Origin: JAEUNJ01 sp052035955
GTDB lineage: Bacteria > Pseudomonadota > Gammaproteobacteria > Burkholderiales > Rhodocyclaceae
Reading direction: 5' to 3'
Length of the DNA stretch: 50,130 nucleotides
Assembly (NCBI GenBank): GCA_052035955.1
Contig: JBPOHD010000049.1
Location: forward strand, 1-50,130
The translations under genes were made by a program, and so were the position numbers. Positions 1 through 8,824 of the stretch are shown piece by piece. Under the pieces are notes generated by a model, which worked only from the letters and a program-made list of their open reading frames with translations, did no database searches and was not told the origin of the DNA. The stretch's first letter is position 1. Each line of letters starts with the position of its first letter.

Positions 1-343
1 GCGGCTTGGTGATGTAATCCACCGCCCCGAAGGCCAGGCCCCGCTGCTCGTCCTCCATGGCGTCCATGGCGGTGACGAAGATCACCGGAATGTCCCGCGT
101 CGCCGCATCGCCCCGCAGCCGTTCGAACACCTGGTAGCCGTCCATCCCGGGCATCATCACGTCGAGCAGGATCAGGTCCGGCTGCGGCGCCGAGCCGGCA
201 ATCTGCAGCGCCCTCGCCCCCGAGTTCGCCACCCGCACCCGGTAATCCCCCTGCAGCAACTCCCCCAGCACCGCCAGGTTCTCGGGAGTGTCGTCGACGA
301 CGAGGACCGTGAATTGGCTTCGAAAGGCGGCGTTGTTTTCCAT
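1..343 (-). CDS. Response regulator receiver-domain protein (partial, cut by left edge)
   Basis: A minus-strand gene starting at ATG 343 and running off the left edge, so only 114 codons are visible. They form a CheY-like receiver domain: acidic pair D17/D18 (LVVDDTPEN), phospho-acceptor D61 in LILLDVMMPGMDGY, T91 in VIFVTAM and K113 in ITKP. All phosphorylation-site residues are present, so it should accept phosphate from a histidine kinase. The DDTPENL opening is often seen in receivers fused to HD-GYP or in hybrid sensor proteins, but the output domain lies outside the window and cannot be called. It sits downstream of the GGDEF-EAL gene on the same strand with a 99-base gap, consistent with shared c-di-GMP signalling, though co-transcription is not proven. 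Confidence 0.9.
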   Translation of the reverse strand, partial: MENNAAFRSQFTVLVVDDTPENLAVLGELLQGDYRVRVANSGARALQIAGSAPQPDLILLDVMMPGMDGYQVFERLRGDAATRDIPVIFVTAMDAMEDEQRGLAFGAVDYITKP

Positions 344-442
344 TGCGGTGATCCGGTTCGGACGGACGGCTGCGGACGGCCCACGGTCCTGCCACCCCTG
401 GACGGAGGGCGGAATCGAGGAGTCCCGCGCGCTGCCGGACGC

Positions 443-2827
443 CTAGCAGTATAGGCCGGATTGTGCCCCCGGCATGGCGCGCTTCACCGCCGCCCATAGC
501 CGATCGGCATCGACGGGCGGACCGAAGTAGTTGCCCTGCACGAATTCGATGCCGAGGGCGGCGACATGGTCGCACTGCGGTAGCGTCTCCACGCCCTCCG
601 CAACCACGGCGAGGCCGAGGCTGCGGGCCAGGGCCGCGGTGGCCGCGCTGATGGCGGCGCTGTCCGGATCGTCGACGACATGGGCAACGATGGTCCTGTC
701 GAGCTTCAACCGGTGGATGGGCAGGCGCCGCAGGTAGGGAAGGCTGGAATATCCGGTGCCGAAGTCGTCGACGGACAAGGTGGTGCCCAGGTCCCGCAGG
801 CGGGTGAGCACGTCGATCACGGATTCCGGGTCCGCCATGGCCACCGACTCGGGAATTTCCAGTTCCAGGCTCGACGGCGGAAGAGCGTATTCCCGTAGGG
901 CCTCGGCAACCTCGGCGACCAGCGTCGCCGACCGGAGCTGACGGGCCGAAAGGTTGACCGCCATGACCAGATCCACGAGTCCGCCGTCGCGCAGGATGCG
1001 CAATTCGCGGCACGCTGTCCTGAGCACCCACAGGCCGAGCGGTTCCATCAGGCCCGTTTCCTCCGCCACCGTCAGGAAGTCTGCAGGTTGGACGAGGCCC
1101 CGCTCGGGATCGGCCCAGCGCAACAAGGCCTCGACGCCCACGACGCAGCGGTCGACGAGGGCTATCCGGGGCTGGAAGTGAAGGACGAAGCGCCCCTCCT
1201 CGAGGGCCCGCCGAAGGCCGTGCTCCAGATGCATGCGCTGACCGGCGGCCAGATTCATCGCAGTGTCGAAGAACTGGAAGCGGTTTCGTCCCTCCGCCTT
1301 GGCGTGGTACATCGCCGTATCGGCGTTGCGCATCAAGGCGTCGACATCGCCTCCGTCCGCCGGGAACAGGCTGATGCCGATGGACGGCGTCGTGGTCAAT
1401 TCCTCGTCGGCGACGTCGTAGGGACGGCCGAGGCGGCTCACGATCTTGTCGGCCATGGTCGAGACCGTCTGCATGGGATCGCCGACGACGCCCGTCATCA
1501 CCACCACGAATTCGTCGCCGCCGAGACGGGCGATCACGTCGCTGTCGCGGACGCAGGCCCGCAGGCGGTTGGCCACCTGAACCAGCAGCGCATCGCCGGC
1601 CTTGTGGCCGAGGCGGTCGTTGATCGCCTTGAAGCGGTCGAGGTCGATGAACATGACCGCGAGGGTACGGCCATCGCGGCGCGCCGCAGCGACCGCCTGC
1701 GCGAGGCGGCCATCGAGGTCGTAGCGGTTCGGCAACCCGGTCAGGGAGTCGTGGTGGGCCAGGTGCCGGATCCGTTCCTCGGCCGCCTTGCGTTCGGAGA
1801 TGTCGGTGAAGCTGCCGATGTGGTGGGTGATGCGGCCCTCTGCGTCGCGCAACACACTGATCGTCAGCCATTTGGGATAACAGCTGCCGTCCTTCCGGCG
1901 GTCCCATATCTCGCCCGCCCAGTAGCCCCGATCGCGGATCGCCTGCCACATGGACCGGTAATCCTCCGTCGGCAGGCGACCGGCAGCCAGCATTCGCGGG
2001 TTCTGGCCGAGAACCTCGGCCTCCCCGTAGCCGGTCAGGCGAGTGAAGGCCTCGTTGACCGCGATGATCCGGTTGGCCTCGTCGGTGACCAGGATGGCTT
2101 CGCCGCTATGGGCGAAGACCTGGGCCAGAAGGCGCAATTGGGTTTCCGCGGCCTTGGTTTCCGTCAGGTCGGCGACGATGCCGGCGACGGCCACCGCCTG
2201 GCCGCCCGAGTCGCGAACGGGAAACAGGTGCTGGAGGGCGGGGATGGTCCGGCCGTCGCGGGCGAGCAGGGGGAGTTCCCCGGTCCACTTGCCTTCTCCG
2301 GCCATCACGTCGCTGATTTCCCGGCGCAGTCGAACACGATCCGCCGGGGTGAAGAAGTCGCGGATGCGCATATCGCGGATGATTTCCCCGTCGCCGACCA
2401 TCGCCATCCGTCGCATCGCCGGGTTCAGGTACTCGAGGTGTCCGTCTAGGTTCGCTATGGCGATTCCCTGGCCCGAATGTTCGATCACGCTGTGGAAGAT
2501 CTTCAGTCTGTCCGAGGCCCGCGCAGCGGCATCCACCGTCGGGGGTCCTCCCATGCCGTCGGGCGCCCTGCCGCCGCCGGGGGCGGCACCCTCCCTGGCC
2601 AGGAGGGCCAGGAGAAATGCACTCGGCACGAGGACGGCGGCGCCCGCCAGCAATGCAGTCAGGTGCATCGGGTTGGCGAACTCCACCTGGGCCGCCGTGG
2701 CGATTCCGGGTCCGAGCAGGATGGCCAACAGGATGACGGCGCCGGCCGCGACGGCGGTCAGGAGCAGGGTCCTGCGGGCGACGGGTTGGTCGGGCTTCTG
2801 GTCTTGTCTCTCGTCCTGCGGGGTCAT
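443..2827 (-). CDS. Membrane PAS-PAS-GGDEF-EAL cyclic-di-GMP enzyme
   Basis: A 794-residue bifunctional candidate for making and degrading c-di-GMP. Two hydrophobic segments (about residues 17-41 and 54-78) anchor it in the inner membrane. Two PAS/PAC sensor domains follow (about 106-220 and 228-345). The GGDEF domain has an intact GGDEF at 436-440, with an RDSD inhibitory I-site five residues upstream. The EAL domain has EAL at 566-568 and keeps DDFGTGYSS and EGVET, so both activities look intact. I chose ATG 2827 because the open frame upstream (TTG 2926) adds 33 residues with no domain character. It is divergent from the FmdE-like gene at 2995, with 167 bases between. Which activity dominates cannot be read from sequence. 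Confidence 0.95.
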   Translation of the reverse strand: MTPQDERQDQKPDQPVARRTLLLTAVAAGAVILLAILLGPGIATAAQVEFANPMHLTALLAGAAVLVPSAFLLALLAREGAAPGGGRAPDGMGGPPTVDAAARASDRLKIFHSVIEHSGQGIAIANLDGHLEYLNPAMRRMAMVGDGEIIRDMRIRDFFTPADRVRLRREISDVMAGEGKWTGELPLLARDGRTIPALQHLFPVRDSGGQAVAVAGIVADLTETKAAETQLRLLAQVFAHSGEAILVTDEANRIIAVNEAFTRLTGYGEAEVLGQNPRMLAAGRLPTEDYRSMWQAIRDRGYWAGEIWDRRKDGSCYPKWLTISVLRDAEGRITHHIGSFTDISERKAAEERIRHLAHHDSLTGLPNRYDLDGRLAQAVAAARRDGRTLAVMFIDLDRFKAINDRLGHKAGDALLVQVANRLRACVRDSDVIARLGGDEFVVVMTGVVGDPMQTVSTMADKIVSRLGRPYDVADEELTTTPSIGISLFPADGGDVDALMRNADTAMYHAKAEGRNRFQFFDTAMNLAAGQRMHLEHGLRRALEEGRFVLHFQPRIALVDRCVVGVEALLRWADPERGLVQPADFLTVAEETGLMEPLGLWVLRTACRELRILRDGGLVDLVMAVNLSARQLRSATLVAEVAEALREYALPPSSLELEIPESVAMADPESVIDVLTRLRDLGTTLSVDDFGTGYSSLPYLRRLPIHRLKLDRTIVAHVVDDPDSAAISAATAALARSLGLAVVAEGVETLPQCDHVAALGIEFVQGNYFGPPVDADRLWAAVKRAMPGAQSGLYC

Positions 2828-2994
2828 GGCTGACGGAAAGGAATGGACCGCAAGCCATTGTCCATGGTCGGGGCCGGATGTGCAACGCAACGGAAAATTG
2901 CCTCGTTCTTTCCTGCCCGGCGTCAAGGGATCGCCGCTGCGGGCTCGGTATCGTTCCCGGGTTTCCCACCGCTGCGGGACGACAAGGAGCGGCC

Positions 2995-3597
2995 ATGCAG
3001 TTTCCCGAGTTTTTCGATCGCGTTCCCCGCCTGCGGGTCCGGGACCCTCTGGCCGCCTTCCTGGGGGCAGCCGAGGGCGGAGTCATGGAATATGGCTACG
3101 CCGACGCCGTCCGCCTGGCCGGACACTCCTGTCCGACCGTTGCCTCAGCCTATCGGATCACGGGGCTGGCCATGGAGAGGCTGTATCGGGCCACCATCCC
3201 GGAGCGCGGAGGGATCCGCATCGAGTTCCGGCAGGCCCGGGAGGAAGGGGTGACCGGCGTCGTTGCGGCCGTCGCGACGCTGCTCACGGGCGCCTCTGGC
3301 GAGGAAGGATTCCACGGGCTGGGGGGACGATTCGGTCGTCGCGGCCTGCTCTCGTTCGGACGGCCGGTTCCGATGGACTTCCGTTTCGTGCGCCAGGACA
3401 ACGGCGCCTGGGTCGATTGTGCCGTGGACCTGCGGCATGTGCCGGCCGACCCTGCCCTGCCGCTCCTGATTCAGAAGTGCCTGCGCGGGGAGGCGGAGGC
3501 CGACGACCACCGCCTGTTTGGGGAACTGTGGCAGGACCGGGTGCGCAGGTTGCTCCTGGACCATTGGGACGACGGGCGCGTCTTCGTCGTCGCCTGA
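2995..3597 (+). CDS. FmdE-like (formylmethanofuran dehydrogenase subunit E-type) domain protein, function unknown
   Basis: A 200-residue protein. ATG 2995 is preceded by AAGGAGC at a normal ribosome-binding distance. Residues about 36-60 read YADAVRLAGHSCPTVASAYR, which resembles the GH-x-CP-x-x-x-x-x-Y core of FmdE-type domains, where His and Cys are thought to bind metal. The C-terminal half has no cysteine cluster matching the zinc ribbon of longer FmdE proteins; the one later Cys pair (in WVDCAVDLRH and IQKC) is widely spaced. There is no signal peptide or membrane segment. FmdE-like proteins in non-methanogens are linked in the literature to molybdenum enzymes and metal handling, but no such gene is nearby. 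Family assignment is by eye and moderate; function is unassigned. Confidence 0.7.
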   Translation: MQFPEFFDRVPRLRVRDPLAAFLGAAEGGVMEYGYADAVRLAGHSCPTVASAYRITGLAMERLYRATIPERGGIRIEFRQAREEGVTGVVAAVATLLTGASGEEGFHGLGGRFGRRGLLSFGRPVPMDFRFVRQDNGAWVDCAVDLRHVPADPALPLLIQKCLRGEAEADDHRLFGELWQDRVRRLLLDHWDDGRVFVVA

Positions 3598-3887
3598 GTC
3601 TGGAACTTTCGCAGGGAGTCCACCGGGTCTCGCCGCCCGCGGAGGGGAGCGGCCGATCCACCGCGGCAATTCCTTCCGTCCCCTTCGCGATCCTGCGGCA
3701 CTCCGCCGCCGAGCCGCTCGGCGCCTGTCCGGCGGGCCAGTAGAGGGCGTCTCCGGCACGGCTGCTTCAGCCATTCGGCGGCCTGGGGGGCCAGGCTGGC
3801 GACCAGGGTCTTGCTCAGATCTGGTGGGGTTCCGCAGACGCGCAGGGGGGCGCAGGCGACGCACAGGGTGAGCCCCGGGTATCCCGG
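3598..3887. other. Non-coding stretch between FmdE-like gene and tetR
   Basis: 290 bases with no convincing gene on either strand. A minus-strand open frame crosses it, but it is rich in Arg/Pro/Gly and continues antisense through the FmdE-like gene, so it is a shadow. No transcription terminator with a T-tract is visible. The tetR promoter begins at its right end. Confidence 0.5.
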
Positions 3888-3930
3888 TTGACTTTTTCCA
3901 CGGGCGGAAATAAATTACTGACCAGTCAGT
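3888..3930 (+). promoter_or_regulatory. tetR promoter with overlapping palindromic operator
   Basis: TTGACT (3888-3893) and TAAATT (3911-3916) are separated by exactly 17 bases, a good sigma-70 promoter. Immediately after it lies ACTGACCAGTCAGT (3917-3930), a perfect 6-bp inverted repeat with a 2-bp centre, of the TGACTGA-type seen at many TetR/AcrR operators. It falls at the transcription start and 16 bases before the GTG start of tetR, so bound repressor would block the whole tetR-adaptor-pump operon. That is autorepression by inference. Confidence 0.75.
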
Positions 3931-3946
3931 CATTAGAGAGGCTTCC

Positions 3947-4630
3947 GTGTCCGCCCTGCTTACCCCGACCGCCCAGACACCCCCGCCCGACCATCCCGTC
4001 CGTCAGCGACGCAAGGAAGCTCGGCCTGGGGAAATCGCCGCCGCCGCCATCGAGGTCTTCATCGAGAAGGGTTTCGCGGCGACCCGGCTCGACGACATCG
4101 CCGCTCGTGCCGGCGTCTCGAAGGGAACCGTCTACCTCTACTTCGACGGCAAGGAAGCCCTGTTCAAGGCCGCCGTCGAGGCCGGAATCATTCCGGCCCT
4201 GCAGGAGGGAGAAGCGCTCCTGGCCGAGAACGGCTACCGGGCGGACGCCCTGCTGCGGGAGTTCATGCGCCGCTGGTGGAACCTGATCGGTGAAACGCCG
4301 CTCGGGGGCCTCCCCAAGCTCATGCTGGCGGAGGTGCACAACTTCCCCGACATCGCGGCCTGGTATCACGAGAGGGTGATACTGAGGGCGATGCGCCTGA
4401 TGGGCGCCATCATCGAACGCGGGATTGCCCAGGGTGTCTTCCGGCCGGTCCCGATCGAGAGCGCGATCCATGTGGTCTTCGCGCCGATGCTGATGCTGCT
4501 GCTATGGCGCCATGGTTTCGCCTGTTGCGGCGCGGTACCGATGCCGGCTCCCCTGCAGCATCTCGACAACGCCCTGGACATCCTCATCCACGGACTGGCG
4601 GTTCCGACCGCCCCGGGAGCCCAAGCATGA
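3947..4630 (+). CDS. TetR/AcrR-family transcriptional repressor
   Basis: A 227-residue protein from GTG 3947. The N-terminal helix-turn-helix is typical of the family: IAARAGVSKGTVYLYFDGKEALF spans about residues 51-73. The ligand-binding C-terminal half is all-helical and variable, as usual. It heads the efflux operon and its stop overlaps the next start (ATGA at 4627-4630). The inverted repeat at 3917-3930 is its probable binding site. By analogy with AcrR-type regulators it should release DNA when it binds a pump substrate; the inducer is unknown. GTG was chosen because it is the first start downstream of the promoter/operator and gives about 29 residues before the helix-turn-helix domain. 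Confidence 0.93.
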   Translation: MSALLTPTAQTPPPDHPVRQRRKEARPGEIAAAAIEVFIEKGFAATRLDDIAARAGVSKGTVYLYFDGKEALFKAAVEAGIIPALQEGEALLAENGYRADALLREFMRRWWNLIGETPLGGLPKLMLAEVHNFPDIAAWYHERVILRAMRLMGAIIERGIAQGVFRPVPIESAIHVVFAPMLMLLLWRHGFACCGAVPMPAPLQHLDNALDILIHGLAVPTAPGAQA

Positions 4631-5673
4631 GCGCCACCCTTGCCTCCAAGCTCTTCGTGGCCGGCACGGCCCTGATCGTCCTCGCCGGCTGCGGCCGAGA
4701 GGCCGCGCCGCCGCAGCCGCCCAAGGTGGTGCGCATACTGGTCGCGGGCGAGACGGCGACGACCGATGAGCGAACCTACAGCGGCGAGGTCCGGGCCCGC
4801 CACGAGACGACCCTGGCCTTTCGCACGGGGGGAAAGATCGTCGCCCGCCTTGCCGACGTCGGCGCGACGGTGCGAGCCGGCCAGCCCCTGGCCCGCCTCG
4901 ACCCGACCGACGCGGCCCTGCAGTCGGTCCAGGCGGAAGCCCAGCGGACCTTGGCCGCAGCCGACCTCAAGCGCTTCCAGGACCTGCGGGCGCGCAATTT
5001 CGTCAGCCAGTCCGCCCTCGATGCCAAGGAGACGGCAGCCAAGGCCGCCGAAGCCCAGGCGGCCCTGGCGCGCAACCAGGCGGCCTACGCGACGCTGGCG
5101 GCAGACCATGACGGCGTGGTCGCGGCGGTGCTTGCCGAGCCGGGGCAGGTGGTGGCGGCCGGACAGGGAGTTTTCCGGCTGGCCCGGGACGGCGAAAGGG
5201 AAATCGCCATCGCGATCCCGGAATCGCGCCTGTCCGGCCTGAAGATAGGCGCTCCGGCCCAGGTGACGCTGTGGGCGGCCGGCGGCAAGAGCTACCGGGG
5301 CGAACTGAGGGAGCTTTCCCCCGCCGCCGACCCGCTCACGCGAACCTATGCGGCCAGGGTGCGACTGGCGGATGCCGATCCCACCTTCGCCCTGGGCATG
5401 ACGGCGAGCGTCCGCTTCGTCGGGCCGGCCCAGGACGCCGTGACCATACCGCTGACCGCCCTCTACCAGCAGGGCGGGAACGACAAGGGCGCGGCGGTAT
5501 GGATCGTCGGACCCGAACAGACGGTGAGCCTGCGCCCGGTCCGGGTCGCCGGCTACACCGACGCGGGAGTGGTCCTTGCGGATGGCCTCGCCCGTGGAGA
5601 ACGCATCGTCGCGGCCGGCGTGCACAAGCTGACCGCGGGCGAGAAGGTGCGCATCGCCGCGCCCGGTCGCTGA
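4627..5673 (+). CDS. RND efflux periplasmic adaptor (membrane fusion lipoprotein)
   Basis: A 348-residue HlyD/AcrA-like adaptor linking an inner-membrane RND pump to an outer-membrane channel. The N-terminus is a lipoprotein signal with lipobox LAGC, making Cys22 the predicted lipidated residue. A biotinyl-lipoyl-like half (GGKIVARLADVGATVRAGQPLARLD) is followed by a short alpha-hairpin (about 100-145), the second lipoyl half (DGVVAAVLAEPGQVVAAGQ), then beta-barrel and membrane-proximal domains. The short hairpin is typical of compact adaptors. Start ATG 4627 overlaps the tetR stop by 4 bases, and the pump gene starts 10 bases after this one ends. Substrate is unknown. Confidence 0.94.
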   Translation: MSATLASKLFVAGTALIVLAGCGREAAPPQPPKVVRILVAGETATTDERTYSGEVRARHETTLAFRTGGKIVARLADVGATVRAGQPLARLDPTDAALQSVQAEAQRTLAAADLKRFQDLRARNFVSQSALDAKETAAKAAEAQAALARNQAAYATLAADHDGVVAAVLAEPGQVVAAGQGVFRLARDGEREIAIAIPESRLSGLKIGAPAQVTLWAAGGKSYRGELRELSPAADPLTRTYAARVRLADADPTFALGMTASVRFVGPAQDAVTIPLTALYQQGGNDKGAAVWIVGPEQTVSLRPVRVAGYTDAGVVLADGLARGERIVAAGVHKLTAGEKVRIAAPGR

Positions 5674-5683
5674 GGGTGGCGCC

Positions 5684-8600
5684 GTGAGACGGATCAACCT
5701 CTCCGAGTGGGCCCTGGAACACCCTTCCATGGTGCTCTACCTGATGGTCGTGCTGCTGGTCGGCGGCGTGCTCTCCTATTTCAACCTCGGGCGGTCCGAG
5801 GATCCGGACTTCACCTTCAAGGTCATGGTGGTGCGCACCCTCTGGCCCGGAGCGACGGCGGAACAGGTGGAGGAGCAACTCACCGAGCGCATCGAGAAGA
5901 AGCTCGTGGAGACTCCCTGGGTGGACGTGCTGCGGTCCGCCTCCAAGCCCGGCGAATCCCTGGTGTTCGTGCTGCTGAAGGACTACACGCCGAAGACCGA
6001 GGTCCCCGAGGCCTGGCGGCAGGTCCGCAAGAAGCTGGACGACATCCGCCATACCTTGCCAAACGGCGTCCAGGGGCCCTTTCCCAACGACGAGTTCGGC
6101 GACGTGATGGTGACGCTGTTCGCCCTCACCGGGGAGGGCCACGATCTTGCCGCATTGCGCCGGGAGGCGGACCGCATCGCCCGGGAACTGCGTCGAGTCC
6201 CCGACGTCAAGAAGGTGGAACTGGTCGGCGTCCAGGACGAGAAGATCTATGTCGAGGTGACCCCGGCGCGGCTCGCCGCCCTGGGGCTGCAGCCGGCCCA
6301 GCTCTTCGACGCCCTGCAGCGCCAGAACGCCGTGGCGCCTGCCGGCTTCGTGGAGACGGAGTCGAACCGGCTTCGCCTGCGGGTCACCGGTGCCTTCGAC
6401 ACGGTCGAGCGCATCCGCGAGGCCGACCTGGCGATCGGCGGTCGGCACTTCCGCCTCGGCGACATCGCCGAAGTGAGAAGGGGCTTCGCCGAGCCACCCT
6501 CGCCCCGCATGCGTTTCGGGGGGCGGGACGGGATCGGGATTGGCGTCGTCATGGCCCGCGGCGGCGATGTCATCCGCCTGGGGGACAACGTGGACCGGGA
6601 GATGGCCCGCCTCGGCGCCGATCTGCCGGCCGGCATCGAGACCCATGTGGTCGCCGACCAGCCGAAGGTGGTCAAGACCTCCCTGCGCCTGTTCGTCCAG
6701 TCCCTCGGCGAGGCAATCGTCATCGTCCTCGCCGTCTCCTTCCTGTCGCTGGGCTGGCGGACCGGCACGGTGGTCGCCCTCTCGATCCCCCTGGTCCTGG
6801 CGATCACCTTCCTGCTCATGAAGGCCTTCGGCATCGACCTGCAGCGAATCTCCCTGGGCGCCCTGGTGATCTCCCTGGGCCTGCTGGTCGACGACGCCAT
6901 CATCGCCGTGGAAATGATGGTGGTGAAGATGGAACAGGGCTGGGACCGCTTCAAGGCCGCCACCTTCGCCTACACCTCGACGGCCTTTCCGATGCTGACC
7001 GGCACCCTGATCACCGCCGCCGGCTTCACCCCGGTGGGTTTCGCCAAGTCCGGCGCCGGCGAATACACCTTCTCGATCTTCGCAGTGGTCACCATCGCGC
7101 TGCTCACCTCCTGGATCGTCGCCGTCGTCTTCACCCCCTACATCGGCTTCCGGCTGCTGGATGCGGCGAAGCTGCAGGAAAAGGCTCGCCGCCACGGCAC
7201 CGACATCTACGACACGCCTTTCTACACGCGCTTCCGGAAGCTGGTCGTCTGGTGCCTGCGCCACCGCTGGCTGGTGATCGGGGGGACGGTCCTGGCCTTC
7301 GTCGCCGCCATGGCCGCCTTCAACGCCGGCGTCCAGAAGCAGTTCTTCCCGGCTTCCAACCGTCCCGAACTGCTGGTGGACCTCTGGCTTCCCCAGGGCG
7401 CCTCGCTGCGCGCCACCGGTGCCGAGGTCGAGCGGGTGGAAGGCCTCCTCAAGGGTGACGACGGGGTGGTGAACCACACCGCCTACGTCGGCAACGGCGC
7501 GCCGCGCTTCTACCTGCCCCTGGACCAGCAGCTCTTCGCCGACAATTTCGGGGAACTGGTGGTCCTGACCCGGGACATCGAGGCCAGGGAGGCCCTGAAG
7601 CGCCGCCTGGAAGCAGCCTTCGACGATCCCTCCGGCGGTTTCAGCCACCTGCGGGCGCGGGTCCTGCGGCTGGAAAACGGTCCTCCGGTGGGCTTCCCCG
7701 TCCAGTTCCGGGTGATGGGGGAGGAGCTTTCCACCCTGCGCGAGATCGCCGGCGAGGTGGCAGCGGTCATGCGTCAGGATCCGAACCTGCAGGATGTGAA
7801 CCTCGACTGGAACGAGCAGGTGAAGAGCCTTCGCGTCGAGCTGGACCAGGATCGGGCGCGGCTCCTCGGCGTCTCCAGCCAGGACCTGGCCCAGGCCCTG
7901 CAGGCCTGGCAGGTGGGCATCACCGTCACACAATTCCGGGAGGCCGACCAGGCCATCGACGTCGTGTGGCGGGCCGGCGCCCCGGACCGGGGCAGCCTGG
8001 ACCGCATCCCCGACCTCGCCGTTCCGACCGCCTCGGGCCGCTACGTACCGCTGGCCCAGGTGGCACGGCTGAAACCCGTCCTCGAGGAAGGCATCATCTG
8101 GCGCCGCGACCGGCTGCCGACCATCACCGTCAGGGCCGACATCAGCGGCGCGGTGCAGGCACCCACGCTCTCCATGCGCATCGACCCGCAACTGAACGAC
8201 ATCCGGGGCAGGCTTCCCCCCGGCTACCGCATCGAGATGGGGGGCGCGATCGAGGAGTCGGGCAAGGGCGAGAAGTCCATCATGGCCGTGATGCCCCTGA
8301 TGATCGTCGGCGTCGTCACCCTGCTGATGATCCAGCTGCAGAGCATGGGACGGACGGTGATGGTCCTGCTGACCGCCCCCCTGGGCATGATCGGCGTCGC
8401 CCTCGCCCTGCTGGTCTTCCGGGCCCCCTTCGGCTTCGTCGCCAACCTGGGCGTGATCGCCCTGATGGGCATGATCCTGCGCAATTCGGTGATCCTGGTG
8501 GACCAGATCGAGCAGGACGAAGCGGCCGGCAAGAGCGAATGGGAGGCCATCGTCGGCTCGACGGTGCGCCGATTCCGCCCCATCATGCTGACGGCCGCCG

Positions 8601-8752
8601 CGGCCATCCTGGCCATGGTGCCGCTCACCCGGCAGATCTTCTGGGGGCCCATGGCCGTCGCGATCATGGGCGGCCTGATCGTGGCCACCGTTCTGACCTG
8701 CCTGTTCCTGCCGGCGCTTTACGCCGCCTGGTTCCGGGTCAAGGAAGAGTAA
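5684..8752 (+). CDS. RND-family multidrug-type efflux pump permease
   Basis: A 1022-residue AcrB-type proton-driven pump of normal length. An N-terminal transmembrane helix (HPSMVLYLMVVLLVGGVL) is followed by the first large periplasmic loop, a block of helices carrying the proton-relay pair D403/D404 (GLLVDDAIIAVE), a second periplasmic loop and a final helix bundle (ITFLLMKAFG and GFVANLGVIALMGM regions). The start is GTG 5684. The DD relay and GxxxD-type helix argue for a HAE-type drug/solvent pump rather than a heavy-metal pump, which usually carries DFG-type motifs. The operon has no outer-membrane channel gene of its own, and the tolC at 9832 is the obvious partner. Substrate cannot be predicted. 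Confidence 0.95.
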   Translation: MRRINLSEWALEHPSMVLYLMVVLLVGGVLSYFNLGRSEDPDFTFKVMVVRTLWPGATAEQVEEQLTERIEKKLVETPWVDVLRSASKPGESLVFVLLKDYTPKTEVPEAWRQVRKKLDDIRHTLPNGVQGPFPNDEFGDVMVTLFALTGEGHDLAALRREADRIARELRRVPDVKKVELVGVQDEKIYVEVTPARLAALGLQPAQLFDALQRQNAVAPAGFVETESNRLRLRVTGAFDTVERIREADLAIGGRHFRLGDIAEVRRGFAEPPSPRMRFGGRDGIGIGVVMARGGDVIRLGDNVDREMARLGADLPAGIETHVVADQPKVVKTSLRLFVQSLGEAIVIVLAVSFLSLGWRTGTVVALSIPLVLAITFLLMKAFGIDLQRISLGALVISLGLLVDDAIIAVEMMVVKMEQGWDRFKAATFAYTSTAFPMLTGTLITAAGFTPVGFAKSGAGEYTFSIFAVVTIALLTSWIVAVVFTPYIGFRLLDAAKLQEKARRHGTDIYDTPFYTRFRKLVVWCLRHRWLVIGGTVLAFVAAMAAFNAGVQKQFFPASNRPELLVDLWLPQGASLRATGAEVERVEGLLKGDDGVVNHTAYVGNGAPRFYLPLDQQLFADNFGELVVLTRDIEAREALKRRLEAAFDDPSGGFSHLRARVLRLENGPPVGFPVQFRVMGEELSTLREIAGEVAAVMRQDPNLQDVNLDWNEQVKSLRVELDQDRARLLGVSSQDLAQALQAWQVGITVTQFREADQAIDVVWRAGAPDRGSLDRIPDLAVPTASGRYVPLAQVARLKPVLEEGIIWRRDRLPTITVRADISGAVQAPTLSMRIDPQLNDIRGRLPPGYRIEMGGAIEESGKGEKSIMAVMPLMIVGVVTLLMIQLQSMGRTVMVLLTAPLGMIGVALALLVFRAPFGFVANLGVIALMGMILRNSVILVDQIEQDEAAGKSEWEAIVGSTVRRFRPIMLTAAAAILAMVPLTRQIFWGPMAVAIMGGLIVATVLTCLFLPALYAAWFRVKEE

Positions 8753-8775
8753 AATGGAGCGCTTTTCCCCGGCAA

Positions 8776-8804
8776 TTCGACCCTATATTAGGGTGTGCTA
8801 ATAT
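8776..8804 (+). promoter_or_regulatory. Promoter of the pcm-rhodanese-tolC operon
   Basis: TTCGAC (8776-8781), a 17-base spacer, then TAATAT (8799-8804) with an extended -10 TG at 8796-8797. The spacer contains the small palindrome CCCTATATTAGGG (8781-8793), which might bind a regulator. The start codon of the methyltransferase is 20 bases after the -10. This also argues against the upstream in-frame start at 8795. Confidence 0.6.
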
Positions 8805-8824
8805 TACGTTTGGACCTGGACACC

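Noticed and set aside
1088..2449. Plus-strand open frame of 453 codons opposite the GGDEF-EAL gene
   Set aside because: Shadow of a well-supported gene with intact catalytic motifs; no family resemblance of its own.
5336..8191. Minus-strand open frame of 951 codons opposite the RND pump
   Set aside because: Low-complexity composition and no recognisable domain, while the plus strand encodes a full-length RND protein.
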